Source: an uncultured Clostridia bacterium (GTDB lineage: Bacteria > Bacillota > Clostridia > Lachnospirales > Lachnospiraceae). From it: 64,000 nucleotides of DNA. This document shows positions 1 through 8,187 of this stretch, in pieces. Within the stretch, counting starts at the first letter, position 1; each line of letters starts with the position of its first letter. The position numbers were made by a program, and so were the translations under genes. Where the stretch lies: assembly GCA_946403295.1 (NCBI GenBank), contig CAMIZL010000011.1, positions 1-64,000 of the forward strand. The letters run 5' to 3'. Under the pieces are notes generated by a model. That model was not told the DNA's origin. It saw nothing but the letters and a program-made list of their open reading frames with translations, and did not search any database.

Positions 1-50
1 ACGTACGGTGCTGTGAGAGGACGGCGGTTAGTCACCGCCTCCTACTCGAT
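1..50 (+). mobile_element. 3' end of a group II intron (domain V 3' half and domain VI)
   Basis: The window opens inside a sequence matching the usual 3' end of bacterial group II introns: the 3' arm of domain V (ACGTACGGT), the CTGTGAGAGG connector, and a domain VI hairpin with GGCGGT pairing to ACCGCC, ending CTCCTACTCGAT. The intron boundary is placed after position 50 by family knowledge. The reverse-transcriptase ORF and 5' end lie outside the window. No gene can be assigned to the 3' exon between 51 and 141. Confidence 0.75.
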
Positions 51-141
51 TATCGGCTCCGTACTTGATTGCGAACGGGTTGTTGATACCTTTATACTTC
101 TCGAAAAATCTCAACTTGAACTTATGGAGGAAGTCCGTAAG

Positions 142-717
142 TTACGTCTTCTTTTTACTTATTTCGTTCATAATCGTCAGGCTGTATTTCAATAATCGAT
201 TGTCTTTTCCATCAGGAATTATGCTTATTGCTTTGGCAAATAAATAAAGAATGATATAACCGATCACTACACCAAGGAAATTGCAGATTACATCGGTAAT
301 GTCAATTACACGCGTCGTGAAACCTCCTGTTAATACACATTCCGCCAATTGTAGCAACTCAATTCCTAACCCTAAAATAAATCCGACTAATGATATCTTT
401 TTCAAAGTCCTGATTTTAGAAATGAACGGAAAGATAATGGTGAATGGAATCGTCATCAAAACATTAAGAAGGTCGGTCATACCAACTCCTCTTCGAAAAG
501 GGATGAGATTAACACTTGAGGAAAGATTCGCCGGAAGGCCTGTCATAATTATTGGAAACAGCGTCAGTTTTATTAACGCCATTATGTAAATGAAAAATAC
601 AGTACTGAAAAAATAAAACGGTTTTGAGGGATTTTTGGTTCTGCTGATAACGAGGCAAATGATTATATACAGCACACTTCCTAACAGTACCGTCAGCAAA
701 TCAAAGTCAATGATCAT
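142..717 (-). CDS. VanZ-like membrane protein
   Basis: A 191-residue protein with about five hydrophobic segments (roughly residues 5-22, 35-55, 85-103, 108-128 and 143-165). It has the VanZ-family hallmarks NLIPF after the second helix and DITDVICNFLGVVIGY in the last helix. VanZ is linked to teicoplanin resistance, but most VanZ-like proteins in Clostridia have no proven role. The ATG at 717 is chosen because GGAGATAATTTT precedes it; longer in-frame versions run into the upstream regulator. It lies 11 bp after the MerR gene and is probably co-transcribed and controlled by it. No van resistance genes are nearby, so a glycopeptide role should not be assumed. Confidence 0.8.
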   Translation of the reverse strand: MIIDFDLLTVLLGSVLYIIICLVISRTKNPSKPFYFFSTVFFIYIMALIKLTLFPIIMTGLPANLSSSVNLIPFRRGVGMTDLLNVLMTIPFTIIFPFISKIRTLKKISLVGFILGLGIELLQLAECVLTGGFTTRVIDITDVICNFLGVVIGYIILYLFAKAISIIPDGKDNRLLKYSLTIMNEISKKKT

Positions 718-728
718 AAAATTATCTC

Positions 729-1538
729 CTACTCTACCGGCACTACGAGACGATAGCAGAAATCTTCGGGGGAAATATCTCTTCCGGCAAAGGGCGCGAC
801 AAGCCCCATGAATCTTGCCGGACCGATGGGACGGATATTTCTCTTTTTGACTTCGGACCAGAATTTTTTGCATATGTCATCGATTATCGTATAATTCCCG
901 TACGCAAGCAAAGAAAACGCGCGGACCGCGGGGACATGGACAACATTCGGATTATCGGTTTTTGACGGTTCGATCGGGATATAACCTGTTATTTCCGGTG
1001 GCTCGTTGGAAACAACGACGCCGTTCTTAAAATCATCGGCGCTTGTTCCGAACAACGGCTCGGGAGAGACGTGAAATCCCGAAAGAATACATTCCTCAAT
1101 CAATGTGTAATAGAATGATTCCGAGCTATCAATGGAATTCGGCTTTGATTTAAGACTGTAGCAGCAAACCTCCGGCAGATCGATGAAGGAGAAATAGTAG
1201 TTCTGCTTCTTGACGTATCTGAGTTCGAATTCTTCCAAAACTCTGTGCATGCGGCTTATCCGCTGTTTTTGTTCCCTGATAAATTCCTTCACATCACATT
1301 TTTGCGCGAACAAATCGGCGATCTCGAAGCGAGAAAGGCCGAGCGTCTGCAATGCTTTGTATTGCGTCACTTCCGTAACGTTAACGGAGTCATAATACCT
1401 GTAGCCGCTGTCGGGGTCGATCCTGTGAGGCCTTAAATAGCCGCTTTCCTCCAGGCGAAGGATAGACGAGCGGCTTACACCGCATATATCTGAAAATTCT
1501 TTTATCGTAAATAATCTGATCTTTTCCGGGATTCGCAT
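729..1538 (-). CDS. MerR-family transcriptional regulator with C-terminal effector-binding domain
   Basis: 269 residues. Residues 8-50 form a MerR winged helix (FTIKEFSDICGVSRSSILRL followed by the SGYRYYD wing). A dimerisation helix follows at about 75-115. The C-terminal half looks like a GyrI/BltR-type effector-binding domain as in multidrug-responsive MerR activators. GAGGTAAAAAA precedes the ATG. It is the first gene of a two-gene unit with the VanZ-like gene, so autoregulation or control of that membrane protein is likely (inference). The inducer is unknown. Confidence 0.85.
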   Translation of the reverse strand: MRIPEKIRLFTIKEFSDICGVSRSSILRLEESGYLRPHRIDPDSGYRYYDSVNVTEVTQYKALQTLGLSRFEIADLFAQKCDVKEFIREQKQRISRMHRVLEEFELRYVKKQNYYFSFIDLPEVCCYSLKSKPNSIDSSESFYYTLIEECILSGFHVSPEPLFGTSADDFKNGVVVSNEPPEITGYIPIEPSKTDNPNVVHVPAVRAFSLLAYGNYTIIDDICKKFWSEVKKRNIRPIGPARFMGLVAPFAGRDISPEDFCYRLVVPVE

Positions 1539-1923
1539 TTTTTTACCTCGCTTGACTTGTTCGTCGGTGGACAGGTTAAACTATATCGCTTTAACCGAAG
1601 GCTGTCAAATTTTCGCTTCTTCCGCTTCAAAATTCTTTAATTGTTCGGGCCTCAAGCCGCAAAACACTTGCGAAAGACATCGAATATTTGTCATAATGGT
1701 TTCAGACAAGTATTACCATACCGGTGAAAAAAGTAAGCAGTGGCCCCCGGAGACCGGGGGTGGACAATTATTTAGGGTACGGGAAACAAGTAAGAGGCTC
1801 GAGGACCGGGTCTGGGCAAATTTTATGGGTGCGGGAAGCAAGTAAGAGGCTCGGAGACCGGGTCTGGGCAAATTTTTTATAGTTGAGAGCAAGTAAGAAA
1901 ATATAAGAATTTGGGAGCTGTAT
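1539..1923. other. Intergenic region between divergent genes, part repeat array
   Basis: 385 bp between the MerR gene and the acyltransferase gene. The right half (from about 1735) is a 51-bp tandem array. The left half should hold the MerR promoter, but I could not identify convincing -35/-10 boxes. No protein-like open frame is supported. Confidence 0.6.
1735..1898. repeat. 51-bp tandem repeat array, about 3 copies
   Basis: The word CAAGTAAG recurs at 1788, 1839 and 1890, a 51-bp period. Each unit holds a GAGACCGGGTCTGGGCAAATTTT-like core in which CCGG-AGA-CCGGG can form a short hairpin. The same family with a 53-bp period recurs at 3119-3280. The last copy ends about 25 bp before the acyltransferase start. 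Confidence 0.85.
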
Positions 1924-2853
1924 ATGACATCGGACTTGAATGAATTTGAGAAGAACAGTGCAAAATGGGATGTGTTTCGTAAAGAAAACAAGTCTTTAAG
2001 ATATCTTTTGAGCAATGATCCGGAGAAGACCGTCTCGAAAGCGGGGATAGTGCTTCGCAGGCTCATATATCCGTTCGTGCGGATGCTTGGCAGACCAATG
2101 TCGGGAGTTAGGGGTGTGCTCTGTCATGCCGAGCCGCTTCCGAAAGGACCGAAGATATATGCGATAACGCACACATATTCGCGAGAGGATGTCGTGTGGG
2201 GGGTAGTATATGCGGGACGGCAGTCACATCTTGTAACAAACGCAAAAAGGGAGCTGATCTATTCGTCCGATGGCTGGGGGTTGTGGGCGTCGGGGATCAT
2301 CCTGGTTGAAAGATATGACAAAGAAAACAGAAAAGCAGTGATAAAGAAAGCAAAGCGCGTGACGGACCTCGGTGGAAACGTGATGATCTTTCCGGAGGGA
2401 ACCTGGAACATGAGTCCGAATCAGGTGGTTCGAAAGATGTGGCCCGGCGTTTACAGGATGGCGCGCGAAAGCAAAGTCCCCGTGGTTCCTATGGGCACGA
2501 TGATGTACGACGGAAAATTCTATCTGATCAGGGGAAAGGCTCTTCAGCTCGGAGAAATGGAGCAAACTGAGGCTCTCACGCTCCTGCGCGATACGCTTGC
2601 CACGATGAAGTGGGATCTCATGGAAAAATACGGGCAGACCACGCGCGAAGAACTTCTTGGAGGGCTTGACGCACAAACCTACTGGCATAACGACATAGAA
2701 GCCTACATTGCCAAGCAGACGATCTACGACCGTGAAGACGAGGAGCACGCCCACTTCGTGGACGAGAGCGACATAGCGCACGAAGAATTCCTTCATCACC
2801 TCGACCGCGTGACCGTGAGAAGGGAAACGGCATTCCTTTTTAAGAGGGGATGA
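1924..2853 (+). CDS. PlsC-family lysophospholipid acyltransferase
   Basis: 309 residues. The acyltransferase fold is shown by THTYSRED near residue 80 (catalytic His of the HX4D box), a GIILVER strand, and FPEGTWN near residue 158 (the FPEGTR glycerol-phosphate binding motif; FPEGTWN is common in clostridial members), followed by VPVVPMG. Family members acylate lysophosphatidic acid or other lysolipids at the membrane. The acidic residue at the X4 position is Glu rather than Asp (HX4E), with Asp one place later. GGGAG lies six bases before the ATG. No operon partner is evident. The exact acceptor cannot be told from sequence. Confidence 0.8.
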   Translation: MTSDLNEFEKNSAKWDVFRKENKSLRYLLSNDPEKTVSKAGIVLRRLIYPFVRMLGRPMSGVRGVLCHAEPLPKGPKIYAITHTYSREDVVWGVVYAGRQSHLVTNAKRELIYSSDGWGLWASGIILVERYDKENRKAVIKKAKRVTDLGGNVMIFPEGTWNMSPNQVVRKMWPGVYRMARESKVPVVPMGTMMYDGKFYLIRGKALQLGEMEQTEALTLLRDTLATMKWDLMEKYGQTTREELLGGLDAQTYWHNDIEAYIAKQTIYDREDEEHAHFVDESDIAHEEFLHHLDRVTVRRETAFLFKRG

Positions 2854-2898
2854 GGAAGGAAAGACAGAGGGATTTGACTAATCATTTGGAGGAAATGG

Positions 2899-3117
2899 GT
2901 GAATTACATGAATAGTATAATTGAATATAAAGGATATCATACTAAGATTGAATTTGAAGCTGAGACGGAAACCTTAAGAGGAAAAATAGAGGGAATCAAT
3001 GATTATATTGATTTTGAAGCAAATACAATCCCCGATATTATAAAGGAATTCCATGCTGCGGTAGATGATTATCTTGATTTTTGTGTGGAAGTTGGGAAAA
3101 AACCCGAGAAGGATTAA
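2899..3117 (+). pseudogene. Truncated HicB-like antitoxin (N-terminal domain only)
   Basis: 72 residues matching the HicB N-terminal partial RNase H-like fold (KGYHTKIEFE..., GKIEGINDYIDFEA, DYLDFCVEVGKKPEK). Family members normally continue into a ribbon-helix-helix or HTH DNA-binding domain right after GKxPEK. Here the frame stops at PEKD and a 53-bp repeat array starts at once. A GTG start is preferred because GGAGG lies six bases before it; an in-frame ATG follows at 2908. No hicA toxin gene flanks it. I read it as a C-terminally truncated orphan, though a short solo HicB-fold protein cannot be excluded. Confidence 0.65.
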
Positions 3118-3118
3118 A

Positions 3119-3280
3119 AGCAAGTAAGGATCCCCGGAGACCGGGTTTGGACGATTTTTTGGGGCGCGGGAAGCAAGTAAGGATCCCCGGAGACCGGGTT
3201 TGGGTAAATTTTTGGGGTGCGGGAAGCAAGTAAGAGGCTCGGAGACAGGGGTTGGACAATTCCCAGGCTTAGAAAGCAGG
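3119..3280. repeat. 53-bp tandem repeat array, about 3 copies
   Basis: CAAGTAAG recurs at 3121, 3174 and 3227 (period 53). The units carry GATCCCCGGAGACCGGGTTTGG, in which CCCGG-AGA-CCGGG forms a hairpin. Same family as the array at 1735-1898. It abuts the stop codon of the truncated HicB gene. Confidence 0.9.
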
Positions 3281-3308
3281 AAAATAAACAAGGGTTTGGC
3301 GAAACCAA

Positions 3309-3461
3309 GTCCTATAGAAAATGAGTGCTCTCGGTGGACCACGAAATTTCGGAGTTTTGGTCCACCGGGGGCATTGATTTCGTATAGGACCAAATTTCCA
3401 ATGAATTGGAAAAAATTGGAAATAAAACCGGTCCACAGAGACCGGAAATTTTCTATAGGAC
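3309..3461. repeat. 153-bp MITE-like element with 14-bp perfect terminal inverted repeats
   Basis: GTCCTATAGAAAAT at 3309-3322 is the exact reverse complement of ATTTTCTATAGGAC at 3448-3461. Inside are three more palindromes: CGGTGGACC (3332) with GGTCCACCG (3359), TTCCAAT with ATTGGAA near 3396-3411, and CCGGTC with GACCGG (3428-3445). Nothing is coded. It could be a small non-autonomous mobile element or a structured RNA. No target-site duplication was confirmed. Confidence 0.65.
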
Positions 3462-3464
3462 CAC

Positions 3465-3710
3465 ATGAAGGCAGGCAGCACACATTTTCAATCGGAAAAG
3501 TGGCAAATCAAGACAACCCGGGCCAGGATCAAGGGAAAACGAAGGCAGGCGGCATACAAATCAAGACAACCCGGGTCCGGATCAGGGGAAAACGAAGGCA
3601 GGCGGCATACAAATCAAGACAACCCGGGCTCGGATCAGGGGAAAATGAAGGCAGGCGGCACACATTTCCAATCGGAAAAGTGGCAAATCAAGACAACCCG
3701 GGTACGAGTA
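3465..3710. repeat. Second 53-bp tandem array with a 21-bp insertion module
   Basis: AATCAAGACAACCCGGG starts at 3506, 3559, 3612 and 3686. The first three are 53 bp apart; the last is 74 bp away because a block reading about CACATTTCCAATCGGAAAAG is inserted. That block also occurs before the first copy (near 3480). The unit is unrelated to the 3119 array though its period is the same. Confidence 0.85.
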
Positions 3711-3777
3711 TCCTCTTGCTTTATCCGCGTCCATCCATTAACATAGTCTTACTGAAAAAAACGAATGAGGACTTGTT

Positions 3778-5310
3778 ATGGAAGAAAGGATAGATAAAAG
3801 AATCTTTTACGAGAAGCTTTGGATGCTTGCGCTTCCGATCGCGTTTCAGAGTTTGATGGGGTCGGCGGTTGCGGCATGTGACGCTTTCATGCTGGGCAAT
3901 ATCGCGCAGAGAGAGATGGCGGCGGTGTCGCTTGCTTCTCAGGTGCAGTTCGTTCAGTTCATGTTTATATTTGCGGTCACCGGCGCCGGATCGATCCTCG
4001 GGGCGCAATATTACGGCAAGGGTGACATGGTGACTTTAAAGAAGATCTTCAATATGATGATCAAATTCAATTTGATCATCTCGATCTTCTTTTTCTACGT
4101 GTGCATGTTTACTCCGGAAGTGCCGATGTATTTTTTTACGTCGGAGCCGGCACTTATAGAACTCGGATGTGACTACCTCAGGATCGCGGCATTCTCTTAT
4201 CTCATCATGGGTATTTCGCAGAGTTACCTGGCTATGATGAAAGTCAGTAACCATGTACCTGCAAGCGTTGGCATAAGCGTTACGGCTGTTTTGGGAAACA
4301 TCTTTTTGAATTACGTATTTATTTTCGGAAATTTCGGAGTTCCCGCCATGAATGCGCGCGGAGCAGCGATCGCGACGTGTATAGCCCGCGGGATCGAGCT
4401 GCTCTTGTGCTTTGCGATCGCATCGAGAGAAGGCCATGTCAGGCCGAATCTTAAAATCTGGCTCGGTATGGGAGGTCTTACCGGAGATTTCCTCAAGCAG
4501 CTCGGACCTCTTTTGGGCGGATCGTTATTATGGGGAGTCGGATTCACTGCTTATACCGCGATCATCGGTCACATGGGTGAAGACGCTGCCGCGGCCAATT
4601 CGGTGGTGGCCGTGATCAGGGAACTGATCTGTTGCGTTTGCAACGGTATCGGTAATGCCGCAGCCATCATGGTCGGAAACGAACTTGGCGGAGGAAATCT
4701 CGCAAAAGGTAAAGCCTACGGTATTAAGCTCAAGAATATTTCATGGGTGATCGGATTTGCGTCTTCGGCGGTTGCGCTGCTTGTCACACCGTGGATCTCA
4801 AGCTTTTTTAAGCTCAGTAGTCAGGCCTCCGGATATCTCAACGGGATGATGATCATCACTGCCGTATATATCATCGGGCGTTGCGTCAATACGATCACGA
4901 TCAACGGCGTGATCGACGGCGGAGGCGATACCTTGTTTGATATGTACAGTCTTTTTGTCAGTATGTGGTTGGTTGCCCTCCCCCTTGCATTTTTGGGCGC
5001 TATTATATTTGACTGGCCTGTTCTCGCAGTCTTTGCCTGCACCTGCCTCGACGAAGTCGGGAAGATTCCGTGGGTTATGGTGAGATTCAGAAAATACAGA
5101 TGGGTGAGAAACCTCACAAGGCAGGTGAGCGACGGGACAAACGAAGCAGGAACCGGACGGTCAGACGGAATCGGTGAAACAGGAATCGGACGGGTAGACG
5201 GAATCGGTGAAGCAGGAATCGGACGGGCAGACGTGACCGGTGAAGCAGGAACCGGACGGGCAGACGGAATCGGTGAAGCAGGAACCGGACGGGGTGATGA
5301 GGAATTATGA
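3778..5310 (+). CDS. MATE-family efflux transporter with repetitive C-terminal tail
   Basis: 510 residues. Residues 1-450 show the twelve-helix MATE/MVF layout, opening KLWMLALPIAFQSLM and SLASQVQFVQFMF, typical of NorM/DinF-like Na+ or H+ coupled drug exporters. Families of this type are about 450 residues; the extra 55 here are an 11-residue tandem repeat (GRADGIGEAGT-like) encoded by 33-bp units. The tail is hydrophilic, poor in hydrophobics and presumably cytoplasmic. GAGG lies seven bases before the ATG. The stop codon overlaps the next start (ATGA), so translation of the transglutaminase gene is probably coupled. Substrate unknown. Confidence 0.85.
   Translation: MEERIDKRIFYEKLWMLALPIAFQSLMGSAVAACDAFMLGNIAQREMAAVSLASQVQFVQFMFIFAVTGAGSILGAQYYGKGDMVTLKKIFNMMIKFNLIISIFFFYVCMFTPEVPMYFFTSEPALIELGCDYLRIAAFSYLIMGISQSYLAMMKVSNHVPASVGISVTAVLGNIFLNYVFIFGNFGVPAMNARGAAIATCIARGIELLLCFAIASREGHVRPNLKIWLGMGGLTGDFLKQLGPLLGGSLLWGVGFTAYTAIIGHMGEDAAAANSVVAVIRELICCVCNGIGNAAAIMVGNELGGGNLAKGKAYGIKLKNISWVIGFASSAVALLVTPWISSFFKLSSQASGYLNGMMIITAVYIIGRCVNTITINGVIDGGGDTLFDMYSLFVSMWLVALPLAFLGAIIFDWPVLAVFACTCLDEVGKIPWVMVRFRKYRWVRNLTRQVSDGTNEAGTGRSDGIGETGIGRVDGIGEAGIGRADVTGEAGTGRADGIGEAGTGRGDEEL
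5130..5297 (+). repeat. In-frame 33-bp tandem repeat in the MATE C-terminus
   Basis: AGACGG-type unit starts at 5163, 5196, 5229 and 5262, exactly 33 bp apart, with a degenerate copy before them. It encodes about five copies of an 11-residue unit rich in Gly, Ala, Glu and Asp. Confidence 0.9.
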
Positions 5311-6770
5311 GAATTAAACGTTTATATGTCCTGGCGGCACTCGTACTGCTGTTCCTTGTGTTTGCCACGCCCGCGGGTGCGAAGGCGGCGCTTAAGCCTT
5401 CCGTGAGGGAAGAAAAAGCAGTGCTTTATACGGATTCGGAGCCGTATGAATTTCATTTCATAAACCTTGATCCCGGAGCGAAGACGACTTTTTCGTCCTC
5501 GAATGAGGCTGTGATCAGGATAAATAAACAAAAGGCAGTTCCCGTCAAGAACGGTAAGGCAACGGTGACCGTGAAGCTAACCCAGAACGAGAAGACATAT
5601 ACGTTTAAGGTAAAATTCACCGTGAAGAAGGTGCCGAAAGAAAAGTCCGCGAAGGACTATAAAAAGCTTGCGAAAAAAACGGTCAAGCGGCTCGAGAGCG
5701 AGATGCTCGATAAGTCGGGAACCATTCTCAACTACGGTGACGGGAAATATTGCACCACGCAGGAAGAACTCGACGAATACATGTACAGAAACACCGGGAA
5801 ATACGCAGCGTTTTCGGTCGTGTTTTCCGACGTTGGGCTCTTTCGCTCAGAGGAGGAATATCTTGCGATGTTCCCGTATCTGACGGAGATCACGATCAAA
5901 AATCCCACGAACTACAGAAACGCAAAGTCGGTGATAGTCTCCGTTAGCAAGAATACCGGTGCATATTCGTCCGAGGAGATCGCAGTCGATTATGCGCTTT
6001 CGGGCGGAAACACGTCATACCTCAGCAAGAGCGAGAAAAAGCTGTATAACAAGGTAGTAAAAGTTGCCGAAAAGCTCAGAAAAGATAATGTATATGAGAC
6101 GGTTAAGGCGATTCATGACTATATCATAAAGAAATGCGAATACGAATTCGATGAGTCAAACGGGGATCGATACAGCCTGAAAAGCGCGGTCGAAGACGGC
6201 AAAACGGTTTGCAGCGGATATACGAAATATTTTTGCTCTCTTTGCAAGGCGCTCGGCATAAACGCGAAATTTGTTATCGGAAGTGCGAGCGGCGAACCCG
6301 GAGATCACGGCTGGAATCTGGTCGAGATCGGGCATAAATGGTACGGGGTCGATGTCACATGGGATGACGGAGGAAAAAACAAGAATGGTAAGAATGTGAT
6401 CAACTACAAATATTTCCTCGTTGCCGACGAGGAAATGAAGAAAGATCACACATGGGACGAAAACCTGTACCCTAAGGCCGTCAGCAAGGACCTCGGGATC
6501 ATTTATTCGAATCTCGAAAAATACCCCGTGGTGAGCGGCAAAAAGGAAGCTCTCGCATATGTGAAAGAAGTTGCGAAAAAGCTTGCCTCGTCAAAATCAA
6601 ATACGGTTTCGCTTGAGTTCAGGGAGATTACGGCATCGAGCAGCGCATTTACCGCGATCAACAAAGAGCTTAATTCCTACAGCCGCTCCCTCGGCGTTCA
6701 CTGGAAGGACTGGGATACCGATACGTCCGGCCCGGGCTGGGTGTATATAATTACACTGTATAAAAAGTGA
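5307..6770 (+). CDS. Secreted transglutaminase-like protein
   Basis: 487 residues. A signal peptide (residues 1-26, cut near GAKA) is followed by a beta-rich, Ig-like region (about 35-107) and a transglutaminase-like core. The catalytic triad is visible: Cys302 in VCSGYTKYFC, His334 in GDHGWNLVEI and Asp349 in WYGVDVTWDD. Such cores in Clostridia act as cysteine proteases or cross-linkers on the cell surface; the substrate is unknown. Its ATG overlaps the MATE stop codon. A terminator-like hairpin follows at 6825. No anchor motif is seen, so it is probably released or held by its N-terminal domain. Confidence 0.85.
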   Translation: MRIKRLYVLAALVLLFLVFATPAGAKAALKPSVREEKAVLYTDSEPYEFHFINLDPGAKTTFSSSNEAVIRINKQKAVPVKNGKATVTVKLTQNEKTYTFKVKFTVKKVPKEKSAKDYKKLAKKTVKRLESEMLDKSGTILNYGDGKYCTTQEELDEYMYRNTGKYAAFSVVFSDVGLFRSEEEYLAMFPYLTEITIKNPTNYRNAKSVIVSVSKNTGAYSSEEIAVDYALSGGNTSYLSKSEKKLYNKVVKVAEKLRKDNVYETVKAIHDYIIKKCEYEFDESNGDRYSLKSAVEDGKTVCSGYTKYFCSLCKALGINAKFVIGSASGEPGDHGWNLVEIGHKWYGVDVTWDDGGKNKNGKNVINYKYFLVADEEMKKDHTWDENLYPKAVSKDLGIIYSNLEKYPVVSGKKEALAYVKEVAKKLASSKSNTVSLEFREITASSSAFTAINKELNSYSRSLGVHWKDWDTDTSGPGWVYIITLYKK

Positions 6771-6824
6771 CGGCAGACAACAGCGTAGCATGAACAGGCG
6801 ATGACGGCGGACAACAGCATAGTA
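6768..6824. repeat. 34-bp direct duplication starting at the stop codon
   Basis: TGACGGCAGACAACAGCGTAG at 6768 recurs with two changes from 6802, 34 bp on. The first TGA is the stop codon of the transglutaminase gene, so the unit begins exactly at the gene end. Confidence 0.7.
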
Positions 6825-6876
6825 CCGACCCCGCATGATCGGGATAAAAAATCGATGATCGGGGGCGGTATTTTTA
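6825..6876 (+). terminator. Probable intrinsic terminator
   Basis: An imperfect stem pairs CCGACCCCG and ATGATCG with CGATGATCGGGGGCGG across an AT-rich loop, followed by TATTTTTA. It ends the MATE-transglutaminase unit. Confidence 0.6.
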
Positions 6877-7027
6877 TGGCAAAACATCCGCCCATATGCT
6901 AGAATAGAAAAAGCGCGGAAACATAAGCGTTTCGCGAAATGAGGCCGAAAAGGGCGGGTCGGTTGAAAGTGCGGTGCGGCTCGCGATCCCTTATAGGCCG
7001 CATCATAAAGGAGGGTTAATCGTTATT

Positions 7028-8140
7028 ATGAAGATCGGATGTGTAAAAGAGATCAAGAACAATGAATTCCGTGTGGGGCTTACACCTGACAACGTTAGGG
7101 CATATGTTGCCGCCGGCCATCATGTATATATGGAGATGGGCGCAGGCGTAGGATCGGGATTCTCGGACAATGAATATGTGAATGCGGGTGCGAGCATCAT
7201 CGACAATGCAGCCGATGTTTGGCACCTCGTTGATATGATGGTTAAGGTTAAGGAGCCTCTTGAGGAAGAATATGCGCTCTTCCATGAGGGCCTCATCCTT
7301 TATACTTACCTTCATCTCGCTGCGGATAAGCAGCAGATGGACGCGCTCCTTGACGGCAAGGTTAAGGCGGTTGCATACGAGACGATCGAAGAAGTCGATC
7401 ACTCTCTTCCCTGCCTTGCGCCTATGTCGCAGATCGCAGGTCGCCTTTCGATCCAGGAAGGTGCCAAATACCTTGAGAAGCGTTTCGGCGGCGAAGGCAT
7501 CCTTCTTGCCGGCGTTCCCGGAACTCCCAAGGCAAATGTTGTTATCCTCGGCGGCGGTACTGTCGGCATGAATGCTTGCAAGATCGCAGTCGGCATGGGT
7601 GCCAATGTTACGATCCTTGACGTTAATCTCAAACGACTTGAACAGCTCGACAACATGTTCGGAGCTCATATACAGACGCTTGTTTCTACTGACAGCAACA
7701 TCGAGCGCGTGGTGAAGGAAGCAGACCTTGTTATCGGTTCGGTTCTTATCCCCGGCGGTTCGACTCCGAAGCTCTTCAAGAAGAAATATCTTCCCGAGAT
7801 GAAGGACGGTGCCGTATTTGTTGACGTTGCCATCGATCAGGGCGGTTGCGGCGAGTCGTCAAGAGTTACAACCCATGACGATCCCGTTTATATCGAAGAA
7901 GGTGTTGTTCATTATTGCGTCGGCAATATGCCCGGTGCGGTTCCCCGTACAAGCACGATCGCTCTTACAAACGCTACCCTTAAGTACGGCCTTCAGATCG
8001 CGAAGGAGGGCCTTGAGGAGGCTTGCAAGAAGAGCGCTGTTGTTGCAAGCGGTGTAAACTGCTACCTCGGCAAGCTCACCAATAAGAACGTCGCAGACGC
8101 TCACGGCTATGAATACACAGCTCTTTCGGACATGATCTGA
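7028..8140 (+). CDS. ald: Alanine dehydrogenase
   Basis: 371 residues, the usual length. It catalyses NAD-dependent, reversible deamination of L-alanine to pyruvate and ammonia in the cytoplasm. The start MKIGCVKEIKNNEFRVGLTP is the family N-terminus, with the substrate Lys/His region MVKVKEPLEEEY and LYTYLHLA. The Rossmann fold shows VVILGGGTVGMNACKIA, with SVLIPGGSTPKLF and DVAIDQGGCGESS following. The ATG at 7028 is taken over longer in-frame options because the family begins here and AGGAGGG lies upstream. It is monocistronic, with terminator-like hairpins on both sides. Dense use of favoured codons suggests high expression. Confidence 0.95.
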   Translation: MKIGCVKEIKNNEFRVGLTPDNVRAYVAAGHHVYMEMGAGVGSGFSDNEYVNAGASIIDNAADVWHLVDMMVKVKEPLEEEYALFHEGLILYTYLHLAADKQQMDALLDGKVKAVAYETIEEVDHSLPCLAPMSQIAGRLSIQEGAKYLEKRFGGEGILLAGVPGTPKANVVILGGGTVGMNACKIAVGMGANVTILDVNLKRLEQLDNMFGAHIQTLVSTDSNIERVVKEADLVIGSVLIPGGSTPKLFKKKYLPEMKDGAVFVDVAIDQGGCGESSRVTTHDDPVYIEEGVVHYCVGNMPGAVPRTSTIALTNATLKYGLQIAKEGLEEACKKSAVVASGVNCYLGKLTNKNVADAHGYEYTALSDMI

Positions 8141-8161
8141 GGAGAGGGATTTCCGTCGGAA

Positions 8162-8187
8162 CCTTTGGGATAGCCAAAGCCTTTTTA
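8162..8187 (+). terminator. Intrinsic terminator of ald
   Basis: CTTTGG at 8163 pairs with CCAAAG at 8174 around a five-base loop, followed by CTTTTTAT. Confidence 0.75.

Larger units (their letters stand above)
3118..3777. other. Repeat-rich intergenic region
   Basis: 660 bp with no supported gene. It is a mosaic: a 53-bp tandem array (3119-3280), a 153-bp element bounded by 14-bp inverted repeats (3309-3461), and a second unrelated 53-bp array (3465-3710). Open frames crossing it only translate the repeats. Confidence 0.8.

Noticed and set aside
13-195. Short open frame across the intron end and the VanZ 3' end
   Set aside because: It reads through the group II intron domain VI and overlaps the VanZ-like gene; no family resemblance and no ribosome binding site.
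1552-1845. 97-codon frame on the plus strand before the acyltransferase
   Set aside because: It lies mostly in the 51-bp repeat array and shows no protein-like composition.
3200-3793. Frames of up to 197 codons across the repeat region
   Set aside because: They translate the two 53-bp arrays and the inverted-repeat element, and run into the MATE gene.
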